Below the pieces are notes generated by a model that was not told where the DNA came from, did no database searches, and was given only the letters and a program-made list of their open reading frames with translations. From the NCBI GenBank assembly GCA_023052935.1, contig CM041294.1, positions 105,943,116 to 106,007,115 of the forward strand: a stretch of DNA of 64,000 nucleotides, given 5' to 3'. This stretch comes from Piezodorus guildinii. Its lineage: Eukaryota; Arthropoda; Insecta; Hemiptera; Pentatomidae. Positions 35,180 to 45,365 of this stretch are shown here, piece by piece (position 1 is the stretch's first letter; each line of letters starts with the position of its first letter). Position numbers and translations under genes: made by a program.

Positions 35180-35280
35180 CAAAACCATTAGAGTGAAATT
35201 CGAGAAAATGTTACGAAAAGTGCCCATTGATGTAAATTGATTTTGCTGAACATGTTACGGTAACATCCAAAAAATGTAAC
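35180..35280. repeat. Possible partial repeat D
   Basis: ACCATTAGAGTGAAATTCGA and GAAAATGTTACGAAAAGTGC, then TGATTTTGCTGAACATGTTA with CGGTAACATCC, follow the order of the 5' half of repeat D but are well diverged. The MITE at 35285 adjoins it directly. Confidence 0.35.
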
Positions 35281-35284
35281 CATA

Positions 35285-35429
35285 GCGGTACTCACTACGT
35301 TTGCTATAGCATGCTATTTGTGTTATTTTGCTAAACCCGTCGAGTTTCTATAGTTATTTCCTGTATAAAATTGATGGGTTTAGCACAATAGCACAAATAG
35401 CATGCTACAGCAAACGTAGTGAGTACCCC
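35285..35429. mobile_element. Hairpin MITE M, complete copy
   Basis: The right end read inwards is GGGGTACTCACTACGTTTGC, then TGTAGCATGCTATTTGTG. The left end is GCGGTACTCACTACGTTTGC, then TATAGCATGCTATTTGTG. Arms of about 54 bp pair with only a few mismatches around a 35-bp centre (GTCGAGTTTCTATAGTTATT). No coding capacity. No clear target-site duplication, so the parent superfamily is not assigned. A second copy lies at 38531. Confidence 0.88.
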
Positions 35430-38400
35430 TCATCTTAAATATGCAATCAGTAGCGTCCGATGTTATTGAACTAGAATCAACATATACCCATGCGCGCACG
35501 CATAGATTAATCTGCGAGCCCTAACATTTGAACTTAGGGAAACGTGAAATGTTTATATGGTAATTTTCAAGATCGTAATAGTTTATATCACTATAAATTT
35601 CAAACATGGGTACGTGAAAGTAAAACCAAATATTTACATTAAGAAGTAACATTTCCTATTATCTGTATTTTTCTAAACCTAGTATCTTATCCGAAAGAAA
35701 CTCATTTATTATAATAAACATAAAATATTTGGCAGAAAAGAAACTACAAGAGATGGACCCTCAGAAGCGCACCTGTTAGCTGAATATACGCCAGATGTCT
35801 GAGAAAACAAAAGCAGGGTTATATCAAAATAACAGAGATTGTATAAGCATTTCCAACTCAAGCTGCGTTATCAACCTCAGATTTCAGAGCATCCAAAGGG
35901 TAGTATGAGAATATGAGACGGAAAATTATCAATTTTTCAATTAGCGCTTTTTTTAAATTTAACTTTAACTAACGCTTTAACTTTTATAAAAAAATAAATC
36001 AAATATTAGGCTCCATTAAACAGGAGTTGGGACTTGGCTTAACACACGGATTATCCTCTTTCTCTTTGAGTGCTTCTCGGAATTTTACAATTCCAAGGTA
36101 AGTTTAAAAATAAAACGTTAAAAGGTCATTAAATCGAACAGTACCATATAAAACATTAACGACATTATACAATTTAGTATAACTTTAATTTAACATGTTT
36201 CCATGGTATTTATTAGCTTATGACTAATTTATTTCGTATAATAGATCATTTATTTTATTGAGAATTACGTATCTACTTATCTTCCTAATAAGTGATGACA
36301 TAAAAAAATAAAATAAATAAAATAAAATAAAATCATTAGGAAATACGAAAGGTATGCATGATATACAATATGATTGATAAAATGTAGTACATTAAAATTA
36401 TATTATGTAAATGTAAAGCATATATATTATATTCTAATTATAACAATTACAAAAAACGTATTATTTTTGACGAATTAAAAATGTCACACGATGATCAGAC
36501 AGAGTAACTGAGATTAATGTGAACTACACAATGAATTAAAGATTAAGAATAAAAATATAGCTTTTTTCGTGATAAGTAAAACTAAAAATGCTATATGAGT
36601 CATCTTGAAAAATGTCTACTACATAAAAAAAAAATAATCGAAATACTGACTACTAGTGATCAAAATAAATTCATTTAAATTTAATCGTATATATCTTCTA
36701 AATAATAATTTATGTCGAAATTTCCTTCTTTTTTTTAACTACGTTTACTGGAAAATTTTCAGTATTTCCAAAAATCTTAAATATATATTTTCCTTATTTT
36801 GTCAACCCAAAATTAACTTTAATTTTACTTTACAGGAAACAGAAAAAAAAAAAAAAATTATAAGAAAATTTGCTCTTTTATTCATTTATTTTTAAGCCGT
36901 AGGTAGCCTCTTTTCCTTTGCGATTTAACAAGGAAAAAAAATATAAGTTGGACTTTTTGACAATTATGACTTTATATTGTTTTAATAGTTAAACTGAATT
37001 TATTCATATCTCTTAGTATATAAAAGAATGAATATAGAATTGATGTATTAATTGGAAGGAAATGAGAGCAGAATTAAAGGTAAATTCCTGTAAGCAAAAG
37101 AAACGTAGATTATGTTTAAATTTGAGTGGTAGAATTAACTTAAATTAAAAAAATTAAATGAATTGTGACACTGATATAATGTGTATAAATTAACACAAAT
37201 AATTTTATCATAAAGCGCTCAATAACAATTCAAATCGAGAAAACCAGAACAGAACTGTCTGAACTTAAACGCTCATTTCCTATTGTTTTATAGAGAAATA
37301 GAATATGGCAGCAGCCTACATAATCCTAATCCATTTTAAATAAACAGAATGTGATAAAAAATAATTATTAACGAAGTCTTGTACACATTGAATCAAACTT
37401 ACTCTGGAACACCTTGAGAAGAAATTCCAAGCACGAAAGAAGAAGTTAAGATAACAACCACAATATGGAGGGAAAACAAATACCTCTACTCGATCATGTT
37501 TGCTTATATCGTTAAGGAAACTTGAGGTAGGCTATTATACACCATATTAAATCCGGTATAAAACTTATATTTCGAGTCGGTACTTAGGAGCGAGGTAGCC
37601 CACATAGCTTTTCCATATTACACCAACTAACTTTTTGAAACATGCTTTCCCCCAAGGATTTTCCTTGTAACATTATGTCCTAACTAATCCCGTAGAGGAA
37701 AGTTCTGGACACAATAACTAAAACTTCCCAACAGACACTTTTAAAATAATATTTCATCACGGAGTGAGCTTATCTTTTCAAAACAATAATAAAAGTGTCA
37801 CCAACTTTCTCAAATGAAATGCCTCATAAAGCATATTATTTATGATGGTAATTATAAAAAATATACTGCGCTCGTAAAAGTTTCAATGAAAACGATGATT
37901 CTAAATTAAAACATCAAAAATTATTATCTGCAAAAATCACTAAAATTTTTTATATTTTCACTTCACTCTCCATCACCATTTTATGTGTGATAATTTTTTT
38001 TTTTCTAATATATTTAACTTTAGTACCGGCAGTAGTTCCAAAAAAGTAGTCCGCGAGGTCGTATAAAGTTATTTTAAATTAAATTGATGAAAAAAAATTC
38101 GAAGCCTTAGCTAGTAAAAAGAATCGCACATGGATTACACAGATACATGTAACTTCACATTTTGGGCACGTTCATGGAGTAACTGATAGATGATTTATAA
38201 TATAAACAACTTAGTTACAACATAGTTAAAATGATATTATAAATTTCAGAAATTCACTGGGTACTTAGTATGCTTGATTTATGATTTTCATCCATACCGA
38301 TGATTAAATATTATAATAAACAGACGATATAAAATGAACTTATGTTCTTGCTAATTGCACTTTTTATTAAGATAAACTAAAACTCCCAAAGCGAGAAACC

Positions 38401-38528
38401 CTAAAACCGTCTGACAGAGATTTTTTAACATAAATGACGATTTTTCAAATTGAATGAGCGAAGCAGGGGTGGTTCACAAGTAAAATATTTCCTAATTATC
38501 TTTAAATTAGCACTATTCTCTTTTATTA
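35430..38528. other. AT-rich DNA, no gene seen
   Basis: Three kilobases with no recognised gene or element. A plus frame at 36656-36895 is AT-driven. Confidence 0.5.
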
Positions 38529-38530
38529 TA

Positions 38531-38640
38531 GGGGTACTCACTACGTTTGCTATAGCATGCAATTTATGTTATTTTGCTAAACCCGTCGAGTTTCTACAGT
38601 AATTGACTGTATAAAATTGATGAGTTTAGCACAATAGCAC
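38531..38640. mobile_element. Hairpin MITE M, truncated copy
   Basis: Starts GGGGTACTCACTACGTTTGC and matches the first 110 bp of MITE M (including GTCGAGTTTCTACAGTAATT) up to GTTTAGCACAATAGCAC. The outer 36 bp or so of the right arm are missing, so it cannot form the full hairpin and lacks a transposase-binding end. Confidence 0.88.
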
Positions 38641-39335
38641 TTCTATATCTGAGACGAAAACGTCAGTATTTTAGTCCATCAGATATGAAATGTGCAACAA
38701 TGAAATTTTATAACCATTATGTAATAGTTATTTAGAAAATATAGTGACTCATTTTATTAAATGGCGATTGTGGAAAACAAATAAAAATGTTGATAAATGA
38801 TTTAGACCTATAATTATTTCTAGCACATGAAAGTTTGGATAGCAATGTTCTGAAAATTAAGCAAAAGACTTCGAAAAGTCAATGTTAGTATATAAATAAT
38901 ATGATAATAAACATAGTATTTTAGAAGAAAATAGTTTTAATTTAAATATAATAATAAATTTATACTCTTTGTGCAAAGCAATTTTAATATAAATATGTCT
39001 AGCACTGGTAAATCTACCTCACACAAATTCTTTTCTCCCACTATCTGTGCGTTTGTAAACTCACTCCTCCTTACACCCGTCACAACCCTTCTTCTGGAAA
39101 CGTTATTTTTTTAAGAAAAATTATTCTCCAGGTTTTCTTTCATAGTAGATTATCAAAGTAGCTCATATTGACAATTTTTTTATTACTGCTATCAAAGAAA
39201 TATGGTGGATTATTTAAGTAAAGAAAATTAGAGTTACTTTTGAACAAGTAGGTTGAGGCATTTAAGCACTGTCATACTATTCTGATGACAATGAAACCTA
39301 ATGAATACTAAGGCCCATTCGATTATACCTTGATA
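38641..39335. other. AT-rich DNA, no gene seen
   Basis: Nothing recognised. Confidence 0.5.
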
Positions 39336-39339
39336 TAAT

Positions 39340-39545
39340 TAATTTATTTAAAATCCATAAAATACTAGATACTAGGTACATATCTCTTATAAATATGAAC
39401 ATGTAATTTCAGTTTCGTGACTTTTCGTTTTTGAGCTGCTTACCACAAACAATGTTTAAGAGTTTTGGACTCTGGGTTATTAAAACGTGCATTTATGTTA
39501 AAATGTGGAATAAAAAAATTTAAATAATCGTAATTATTTCAATAA
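39340..39545. repeat. Dispersed repeat D, 3' part
   Basis: AATTTCAGTTTCGTGACTTT, TCGTTTTTGAGCTGCTTACC, TTTTGGACTCTGGGTTATTA, AAACGTGCATTTATGTTAAA match the last two thirds of repeat D (4870-5010 and 34390-34550). Confidence 0.55.
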
Positions 39546-40835
39546 CCGCATTTTTTATCTATGGGTAAATAAATGAAAAAAATAATATATGAAATAATGT
39601 TACGTGTTGTGTAATATCTAATTTTATGGAAAAATAATTAAACAATACCTATAATGGAATTTTAATGTTTTAAGGATTTATTAAGTCCAGAATGCCTTAA
39701 GAAAAGTTGATGTGTTTACACACTTAATATTACATTTTCCACCATGCATACACATAGTCCCTTAAGATGCAGCTTATATTAAAACCAGTATCCCTAATAC
39801 AGATTCCCCTATAACAAATTTTCATTAGCAACATGATACCATCGGGTTTAAGTTAAGCACACTTTATGTGGCGTTGTTACCACAAGAAAGAAAGGTTTAT
39901 TAAATTACAGCAACCCTTATATTAAACCGATCTGCTGTTATAAAGGTGATAAATTCAGAGTTGAATAACATTAAAGGTACTTTATATCAGTACTTTACTT
40001 ATAAACAATAATAAAAATTATGATGGTAAAATAAATAATCAAATATGCTATACTTATATGCTGATAAATCGATAATACTCTGTCATTAAATGTTCTAAAA
40101 AGTTATAATGTTTTTTCTTCTTAAAATAGCCACCAGATATTAAATTATTTATTGTTATCAACTAATTTTAAATACAATAGACTGGTGATTCAAAAAAGAT
40201 TATCAGAAAAACATGCGATAAAGATTTTAGTTAACAACATGATAATAATAATTAATCTTCTAAACAAGTGTGCAATCTGTGATACAGGAAATAAACACTC
40301 AACCATATAATGTTTAAATATCCGATTTACTCTAATTTACATTTAAATATTTATAGTAGGATCGAAAATATGATTTTAACTTGGTGTTGTTATTTTTATT
40401 ATAATTCAAAATCGTCTACTTGATAATATGTTTTAGGTTTTGTTGTTGAAACAATTTATTTAATCACGTGATATTTCATTTCAAGTGCCTGGAGTAAAGG
40501 TACAAAGAAAAACAAATTAACAATATAAATATTTATAATTATTTCATTTCACCCTACTGTTATTGTTTTTATTTTTTAATAGAATAGTTTATTTTCTTTT
40601 TCATCCATTGATTTTTTTTTATGTGATAATTATAAATATTTATAAATCATTAGAACATTTCGGAAACTGTCCTGTTTTTAGCAATCGTTTATTGAAAATC
40701 CATAAGAAATATAAGAAAATAGCGAATCTTAACATAGAGAAATGCAAACCAAAACATGACTAAAACAGCAAAATAATCTAATGTTTATGACAGAGAATCG
40801 GTCATATTAGGTTTGAGGTTGCTCCGATCGAGTTT
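39546..40835. other. AT-rich DNA, no gene seen
   Basis: Nothing recognised in 1.3 kb. Confidence 0.5.
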
Positions 40836-40839
40836 CAAA

Positions 40840-41796
40840 GTTACTCCTATTTACCTGTTTAATTAATTTAGAATTAGAATATGCCATAGAAAAAGTGAAT
40901 TGTAACGAGAAAGGTTTAATCTGGATAGTAAAATTTTGCTTCTGGTATAAACCGATGATTTGGTATTGTTGGCGAAGACGCTGATGCAATACAGCTAAAT
41001 ACAAGACCGTTAATGAAAACTGGTTAAGAGATAAGACATAAAATAAATACAGTTAAGACGTATTAAATATATTTCGACCAGTATTAGAAACGGTGACGAT
41101 CTTGGTGATATTGATATATCAGGACATACGTTTGAACACGTTGAGAAATTTAAGTGTTTAGGTTAGGTTTAATGATCACAAGGAAAAACTAAATCCAGGA
41201 AGAAATAAAGTCGCAGGTAAGGCGAGAAATGCGTGTTATCAGTTGTGAAATTATTTAGCTCGCGGCTTGGATCAAGAAACTTAAAGGTTAAAACTTATAA
41301 AACTATTATCCTTCCGTCGTTTCTTTTGGATGTAAAACGTGGTTGCATACTTTGAAGGATGAACAGCGCCTTAACATTTTTGCGAATAAGGTACTGCGTA
41401 AAATATTTGGTCCTGAGAAGGATGAGGCAACCTGAGAATTCAGAAGGTTGCACAATGCGGAGCTTGCTCACTGTCAATAGAATTAAGTTGATAGCATCGC
41501 GGAGACCCAAATTGGCGTGTAAAGTTATTGGGTTCCATTAAGAAACAATTCTCGATAAGTTAGTAAGCCTTGAAACAGCTGGTAGGCATCCGAGAGGTCG
41601 ATGAAAACGTCTATGGGAAGATTTTGTTAAGTCCGATCTTGAGGGCTTGGACTTGAGTGGTATCGGTGCAGCATTTTGTGGTATCGGCATTGAACCTTCG
41701 AGTTCGGTAAGCCTATTAGTGTTAATTGGTTATTAACATACTCCTGTATGTTCACAGGAAGTAAAATGGTCTAATTGGGATGACTATGACGAGTAA
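40840..41796 (+). pseudogene. LINE reverse transcriptase fragment, heavily mutated
   Basis: Spread over several frames: LLLV-TDDLVLLAKTLMQ at about 40935-40990 is the RT YADD-box region, with a stop in place of the tyrosine. Then DIDISGHTFEHVEKFKCLG (41110-41165), SSRLGSRNLKVKTYKTIILP, FGCKTWLHTLKDEQRLNIFA, NKVLRKIFGPEKDEAT. The last codons give KWSNWDDYDE and a stop at 41794-41796. YxxxxxPVxxxGCxTWxLTLxxExRLxxFxxKxLRKIFG is a familiar signature of abundant insect LINEs. Endonuclease and the N-terminal half of RT are missing. Clade not assigned. Confidence 0.78.
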
Positions 41797-43090
41797 CTTT
41801 TATTCTTATAACTTAAAGACCAAAGCCGGAACGGAGAAAGATGATTGGCCAGGGGGCGTGGTCAGCTCGCATTCAATTGGCCCAAGTAGACTCACTATCC
41901 TCGCTAAATATTCCATGAATACCAAAACGGAGCCGAGATTCGACCTACCCAGCTAACTTTATTAACGGCTTCCTAAAAGGACAGAGTTTATTAACAATTA
42001 GAGTTAATTAAACCTTTACTTTTACCTCGCACCACCCTTTTCCTTTTGTTATGATCCCTTAAGAATGGCTATAAACTGTATTCTAAAGAATATTTACCAT
42101 CATTAAATGTATAGTGAGGGCACTATAAAGTTATAAGCATAATCCGAGCTTTATTTTAAGATAAGTATATGAAAACAAACTTAGTTCCTTAGATATTATA
42201 AAATATACAACCCAAACAATCTACTATATATTAATAATAGTAGTAGAGTCTCAAAATAGAACTGGTACCTTGGCCAAATCGCACTCATAGTTCCTACTTG
42301 TGTATTACAAATAAATATATTCGACTTAAACATTATCAAATAAGTCATTTCTGTTGGAAAGATTACTTTTTTCAGTCCAAATACTGAATCAATGAACGAA
42401 AGGAAGATATTATATGAAACAAATTTTTATTTAGTGTGCTAAAACGTTTGTAGATATAACCAGTAGTTTTAAATTATTTAAAACTATAATTTTTTATTAT
42501 CACTAACAAGTCTGAATGCAAGATGGTTAATTTGGTAACAAGAGAATAAGTATATCATCTTACTTATCATATTGATGTTTTTGGTATAACGAATTTATAA
42601 CGAAACCAAGCATAATAATATTGTATTTATCTTATTTTACCTGACATTCTGTCAGATGGTCGGGCCCTTATTAATTTTAAAAAGATATGAATTATCAATC
42701 CATATTATTAGTTATTAAAATTGTATTAATAACGGCAGTTGCACCGGCGTCAGATATGTTTATGGTGATTTCTGTGCAAACGAACCCTAAAGTGCGAATG
42801 CCACACTGGTCCACTAGTTTATAATTTAGTTCCAACCTCTCATTTTCTTGTAAACAAAACAAAAGAAATGTCTTCCTTTCCGGGTTTACCCCATTTGGCT
42901 GACTGATTTTACACAAGAGCAATTAATTTTTCATAATATCTATCTAGTATCTATGTATAATCCATTAAAAATGAGCGAATTTTAAAAATATCAATTGTAA
43001 TAAATAAAATAATGAGATTTCCAAAAGACACATTTTCTGTTCCGTTCATTGTCTTTATTAATCGAATACAGTATCTAGGGAATGTATCAG
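41797..43090. other. No gene seen
   Basis: A less AT-rich stretch at 41820-42060 (GGGGGCGTGGTCAGCTCG) has no recognised identity. The rest is AT-rich. Confidence 0.45.
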
Positions 43091-43092
43091 TT

Positions 43093-43622
43093 TTATTTAT
43101 TGATTTATTCATAGACATTTTGACATTACAATGGTATTTGCATTACATTGCATGCATTGGTATTACATTATAATTGTATTTGCTTATGCATAAGCAAATA
43201 TGCTACTAAATGATATGAATGCGAAACTGTATATGATATACTAAAAAATAAACTAATAACTAATAGGTCTCTTGGCCAGCGCCTCGATAGCCTTCTGGGC
43301 GGATTATATGGGTTTGAGGCAGTTGATAGGTTTAGAGTCAGCGGGTTTGAATTAAGGGTCAGTTTGTCGTGAAATTTATTGTAGCGATCAGTGGCAATGA
43401 CGAATGGAATGTCTAGGTCAGTATGCAGTGTCTTGTTAGAAACATAAAAAGGGACATTTACAATTTTCACAAGTAATTTTGATTGAAATGATGAAATAAT
43501 TTTGATGTTTGACTTTTTTGCAGTTCCCAATAACTCGATGCCATAAGTCCAAATAGGTTATATCAGTACTTTATAAATAGTAAATTTATTTGTCAATGAT
43601 AATTTTGAACGCTTGTCTGGTA
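43093..43622 (-). pseudogene. Jockey-type fragment, C-terminal half
   Basis: Minus-strand coding from about 43620: DKRSKLSLTNKFTIYKVLI, a stop, PIWTYGIELLGTAKKSNIKI, SSFQSKLLVKIVNVPFYVSN, then NPYNPPRRLSRRWPRDLLV. This is the same Jockey C-terminus as at 12106 and 45819. The 3' UTR extends to about 43093 and contains a 24-bp perfect palindrome. Upstream the element is interrupted by the hammerhead segment at 43626-43733. Its RT centre lies on the far side at 43785-44008. Confidence 0.85.
43177..43200. repeat. 24-bp perfect palindrome
   Basis: TATTTGCTTATG at 43177-43188 is followed immediately by its exact complement CATAAGCAAATA. It lies in the 3' UTR of a Jockey copy. Confidence 0.9.
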
Positions 43623-43625
43623 ATG

Positions 43626-43733
43626 CTGGAAGGAATTAGTCCGGGTGGCGGTCAGTAAATGAAACAACTAAATAGTTTCAACTATTTATTGCTTGCCAAC
43701 GTTTCGACCCCCATTTTTGGTCATCATCAGGGC
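43626..43733 (-). ncRNA. Penelope-like terminus with hammerhead motif, copy a
   Basis: On the minus strand: GCC, CTGATGA, stem II GACC/GGTC around AAAAATGGG, GAAAC, GTT, GGC (43695-43733). GCC/GGC form a short stem I, and AC/GT a minimal stem III. The remaining sequence to 43626 (AACTATTTAGTTGTTTCATT, GGTGGCGGTCA, GGAAGG-type end) is nearly identical to 50098-50168 in inverted orientation. Very short stem III is known for hammerheads in Penelope-like elements. Confidence 0.7.
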
Positions 43734-43780
43734 GCATGGAAATCAATTGCCATTCGCCCACCATGCGCCCTGATGATGAC
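43720..43780. repeat. 20-bp inverted repeat at a Jockey breakpoint
   Basis: GTCATCATCAGGGCGCATGG (43720-43739) recurs as its exact reverse complement at 43761-43780, with 21 bases between. The left arm contains the hammerhead CTGATGA; the right arm repeats that core without the rest of the ribozyme. Confidence 0.9.
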
Positions 43781-43784
43781 ACTT

Positions 43785-44008
43785 AGAAGGGCCCTTTGGA
43801 GTGCCTTAGAAGCTTTTTTGTTGGATGTCAGGATAGCTGAATCATCAACAAAGGTTGCTGTTAGTATTTCTGGATCCTGTGGGATGTCAGAGCAATATAT
43901 ATTAAAAAGTGATGGGCCTAATACGCTGCCTTGAGATACACCTGCTTTTATTTGTTTAATATTAGAGAACTCTGAACCTACTCTCACACGGAAAAACCTT
44001 TCAAGTAC
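43785..44008 (-). pseudogene. Jockey-type fragment, RT palm
   Basis: Minus strand: RFFRVRVGSEFSNIKQIKAG, VSQGSVLGPSLFNIYCSDIP, then ATFVDDSAILTSNKKASKAL. GVxQGSVLGPxLF and FVDD are RT motifs (box B' and the catalytic YxDD, here FVDD). The frame then runs out of Jockey at about RALLSV and into the inverted repeat. About 130 residues of Jockey between this point and DKRSKL (43620) are missing. Confidence 0.85.
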
Positions 44009-44325
44009 GAATGTAAATTAAATATTGAATATTGTTAAATTTTTAAACAATACCCTTAAAATGAGAACGAATGGGTTATATGTACTGCACCCAAATTAAT
44101 ATCGACTTGAGATTTAAGCAACTAAGAACAGAAAAAGGGGACCTTGCATAAAACGACCTATCATTAAAGAAACTCGAACGGAAACAATTAAAAAATCCCT
44201 AACGATGAATAATAACAGTCTAGGAAAAAAAAAAATTGAATAAAGAAGAGTAGTAACACGAGGCACATAACGCATAAATATTTATGTAGCGATAAGCCGA
44301 TAATGAACTAGATTCTTTTTTATTC
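44009..44325. other. No gene seen
   Basis: AT-rich. Nothing recognised. Confidence 0.5.
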
Positions 44326-44329
44326 AGTG

Positions 44330-44505
44330 GCAATGAAAACCTATCAAAATATCTTGGATGGACAACGTCAAGGATCTGTCGCAATTATAAGCACGCAAGA
44401 GGTTTTGTTTAAAAAAAAATAAATGGAGAAAACTGCGGCAAAGTACAACATGGAGGGTGGAGAAAATTGCTAATGCGGAATGTGACACCACAACCACTTA
44501 ACCAT
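44330..44505 (+). pseudogene. Possible LINE C-terminal scrap
   Basis: WMDNVKDLSQL, a stop, ARKRFCLKKNKWRKLRQSTT, WRVEKIANAECDTTTT resembles the last 50 residues of some LINE proteins (Wxx(N)xxD...W(R)xL...AN). Weak: no other domain adjoins it. Confidence 0.3.
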
Positions 44506-44847
44506 TAACGTACTACTCAGGTACCCTCAAAACCGCCCACTTTTTAAGTGAGCCAAGCCGGTTTATTTTTGTTTTGCTTTTTATGAATAATGGTAATAAG
44601 ATAATTTACATCTCGTGTTACCATCGGCAGGATAATAATATGCAAAATAACCACAACGATTTTCCAAACAACCTTTAAAATCTAAAATATTCTTCACCCC
44701 CTCTCATGTAAATATAATATTCTGTAAGACAAAAAGAATTATATTAAAAAAAGAATTTATTGAAGTAAATCAATTAGAAAAAACAAAACATCAAAGTGAT
44801 TTATATTTATATTTGAAAAGGAATATTTAGGTTAATATTTAGGCGCG

Positions 44848-45365
44848 GCTGATATTCCTGTTTGCCCTAATACCTTCCTCGCAACGTACGCTGATGACAC
44901 AGCTATCCTATCCTCTCACTTAGATCCCGAAATAGCATCTATAATCCTCCAAACCCACCTTTCTCAAATTGAGGACTGGTGTAATAACTGGAGCATCAAA
45001 GTCAATCCAATCCAAATGCAAACATGTCACCTTTACCCTTCGAAGACAATCCTGCCCTCCAGTTCTCTTTAACTCCGTTCCGGTTCCTTTCTCCGACACA
45101 GTCCGGTATCTTGGCTACCTTCTGGACAAAAGACTAACTTGGAACCCGCATACTAGACTTAAACGACAAGAACTTAATCAACGATTTGGACAATTATACA
45201 GACAACTGAACAGAAATTCAAAACTATCTATCGAGAACAAACTGTTAATATACAAGACAGTACTGAAACCTATCTGGACCTACAGACTTGAACTGTGGGG
45301 GACAGCCAAGTTTTATAACATCAAACGCATTCAATCCTTCCAATCAAAAGTCCTCCGAACAATAG
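44848..45365 (+). pseudogene. J1 RT, part 1 (palm and thumb)
   Basis: The frame opens GCTGATATTCCT = ADIP, then TFLATYADDTAILSSHLDPE with the catalytic YADD, IASIILQTHLSQIEDWCNNW. A frameshift near 45005 moves to QSKCKHVTFTLRRQSCPPVL, DTVRYLGYLLDKRLTWNPHT, LNRRQLYRQLNR-type thumb sequence, and LELWGTAKFYNIKRIQSFQS then KVLRTIV, where J2 begins. Residue by residue it closely follows J2, so both belong to one Jockey family. Confidence 0.9.

Noticed and set aside
41359..41541. 60-codon plus frame and its 71-codon antisense partner
   Set aside because: Both are out-of-frame or opposite-strand readings of the LINE C-terminus at 40840-41796.
43727..43987. Whole 86-codon frame as Jockey protein
   Set aside because: Only the part above about 43785 is Jockey; the last 20 codons read through the inverted repeat and hammerhead segment.
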